Shown here in pieces: positions 63,092 through 64,000 of a stretch of DNA of 64,000 nt (position 1 is its first letter; every line of letters starts with the position of its first letter). A program made the position numbers and the translations under genes. The notes below the pieces were generated by a model that was not told the DNA's origin, did not search any database, and worked only from the letters and a program-made list of their open reading frames with translations. The DNA lies in the NCBI GenBank assembly GCA_913776615.1, contig CAJYPK010000048.1, positions 124,001 through 188,000 of the forward strand. Reading direction: 5' to 3'. Source of the DNA: an uncultured Hymenobacter sp. Lineage in GTDB: Bacteria; Bacteroidota; Bacteroidia; Cytophagales; Hymenobacteraceae.

Positions 63092-63118
63092 TCATGCTGA
63101 GCTTGCCGAAGCATGACG
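63092..63118. repeat. Shortened REP palindrome (GTCATGCT...AGCATGAC)
   Basis: GTCATGCTGAGCTTGCCGAA runs directly into GCATGAC, so the loop and second arm are lost and only an 8-bp stem remains. It lies between GH92 and GH125. Confidence 0.6.
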
Positions 63119-63142
63119 GATGTATTGAGGTTGATTGGAGAG

Positions 63143-64000
63143 TTATTTAGCAGGAGAAAAAGAGTAAGGCGCGGCGGCCGGCGCGGTGCCGCGCGTTTTG
63201 TTGGGGCTGGCACTCATCTCAAAATCGAGCGTGGCGCCCTGCTTGAGCGTTTCGAAGTCGAGGTAGTTTTTGTCGTAAGGCTGTCCGTTGATTGTCAGGC
63301 GATTGACGTAGCAATTCTGGGCCGAGTTCTGCGGGGCGCTCAACACCACGTCTTTGCCGCCGGGCAGGTGTAGGGTGGCCTTGGGGAAGAGCGGCGCGCC
63401 GAGCACGTACTGATTCACGGCCGGGCACACGGGGTAGAAGCCCAGGGCCGAAAACACGTACCAGGCCGAAGTCTGGCCGTTGTCCTCGTCGCCGCAGTAG
63501 CCGTCGGGCGTGGGCAGGTAGAGGCGATTGAGCACCTCGCGCACCCAGTACTGCGCCTTCCAGGGCTGGCCGGCGTAGTTGTAGAGGTAAATCATGTGCT
63601 GGATGGGCTGATTGCCGTGGGCGTAATTACCCATGCCGGCAATCTGCATCTCCCTGATTTCGTGAATAGTGCCGCCGTAATACGAGTCGTCGAACACCGG
63701 TGGCAGGGTAAATACGGTATCGAGGGTAGCCACGAATTTCTGCCGGCCGCCCATCAAATCCATCAGCCCCTGCACGTCGTGAAATACCGACCAGGTATAG
63801 TGCAGGCTGTTGCCCTCCGTGAAGGCGTCGCCCCACTTAAAGGGGCTGAACGGCTTCTGAAACGAGCCGTCCTTGTTGCGCCCGCGCATCAGGCCCGATT
63901 CCTTGTCGAAGAGCTTGCGGTAGTTCTGGCTGCGGGCGGCGTAGAGGTTGATTTCGTCCTTGGGCCGCCCCAGCGCCTTGGCCAGCTGATAGATGGCAAA
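63143..64000 (-). CDS. GH92 alpha-mannosidase (partial, N-terminus beyond window)
   Basis: The frame is open from the window end (FAIYQLAKALGRPKDEINLY) to the stop at 63143, giving the last 285 residues of a GH92 enzyme, a calcium-dependent inverting exo-alpha-mannosidase. Diagnostic segments are WGDAFTEGNSLHYTWSVFHD, GNQPIQHMIYLYNYAGQPWK, YCGDEDNGQTSAWYVFSALG (catalytic base region) and FYPVCPAVNQYVLGAPLFPK. The C-terminal beta domain ends SFSPAK. With GH125 and GH130 it forms an N-glycan or alpha-mannan degrading set. The N-terminal half is not in the window. Confidence 0.93.
   Translation of the reverse strand, partial: FAIYQLAKALGRPKDEINLYAARSQNYRKLFDKESGLMRGRNKDGSFQKPFSPFKWGDAFTEGNSLHYTWSVFHDVQGLMDLMGGRQKFVATLDTVFTLPPVFDDSYYGGTIHEIREMQIAGMGNYAHGNQPIQHMIYLYNYAGQPWKAQYWVREVLNRLYLPTPDGYCGDEDNGQTSAWYVFSALGFYPVCPAVNQYVLGAPLFPKATLHLPGGKDVVLSAPQNSAQNCYVNRLTINGQPYDKNYLDFETLKQGATLDFEMSASPNKTRGTAPAAAPYSFSPAK

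Overview
The window looks like a piece of a Hymenobacter-type chromosome (Bacteroidota, Cytophagales). The evidence is the high GC content, the putative promoters of the Bacteroidota -7 type (TAnnTTTG), a TonB-dependent receptor with a carboxypeptidase-regulatory-like N-terminal domain, a Bacteroidota-type putative porin, SMUG2-type DNA glycosylase, the B12-dependent MutA/MutB pair, and GH92/GH125/GH130 glycosidases. I saw no rRNA, tRNA, CRISPR array, prophage or complete insertion sequence. The species is an inference.

Layout. 1-10.7 kb is mainly housekeeping: an exported protein cut by the window edge, a C4 zinc-ribbon coiled-coil protein and Nif3, SMUG2 and lpxK divergent from a perfect palindrome, a putative porin, miaE, tsaE, alanine dehydrogenase and a flavin reductase. 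10.7-13.4 kb holds a hypothetical protein, an InsA-like zinc-ribbon/HTH protein and an MFS transporter. 13.5-20.3 kb is a compact Ter/TerY-P stress-signalling cluster: a divergent TerA-like gene, two TerD proteins, two TerY-type vWA proteins, a PP2C phosphatase with a low-complexity N-terminus and an Ig-like segment, and an unusual protein kinase with a zinc ribbon. 21-30 kb contains a porin and MHS-type MFS transporter, then a small membrane protein, a symporter-histidine kinase, a receiver-only response regulator and acetyl-CoA synthetase, which resembles the CrbS/CrbR acetate circuit. 30.8-36.3 kb is a probable phytate locus (TonB receptor, beta-helix lipoprotein, beta-propeller phytase). 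36.4-51 kb is mixed metabolism and signalling: fumarylacetoacetase, Nfu, Mrp, a hybrid histidine kinase, GH2, a FAD reductase, an M20 peptidase, an ankyrin protein, an SDR, MscS and DUF1304. 51-56.5 kb has an AT-rich Mrr-type nuclease and methylmalonyl-CoA mutase with a hypothetical gene between its two subunits. 56.9-64 kb has a beta-barrel protein, a lone 5'-nucleotidase C-terminal domain, and a mannoside/N-glycan locus (GH130, CutC, GH125, GH92).

The most unusual feature of the window is its repeats. At least six palindromes, plus one short derivative, share the core GTCATGCTGAGCTTGCGAAG; several end in T-tracts and sit like terminators. Five same-strand gene gaps are filled, from stop codon to the next gene, by inverted arrays of short locus-specific words, and similar arrays occur in frame inside two proteins. 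A roughly 310-340 bp element with a promoter, a leader hairpin and a very small hydrophobic peptide gene occurs twice, once with a frameshift. A 302-bp element with long terminal inverted repeats exactly fills another gene gap.
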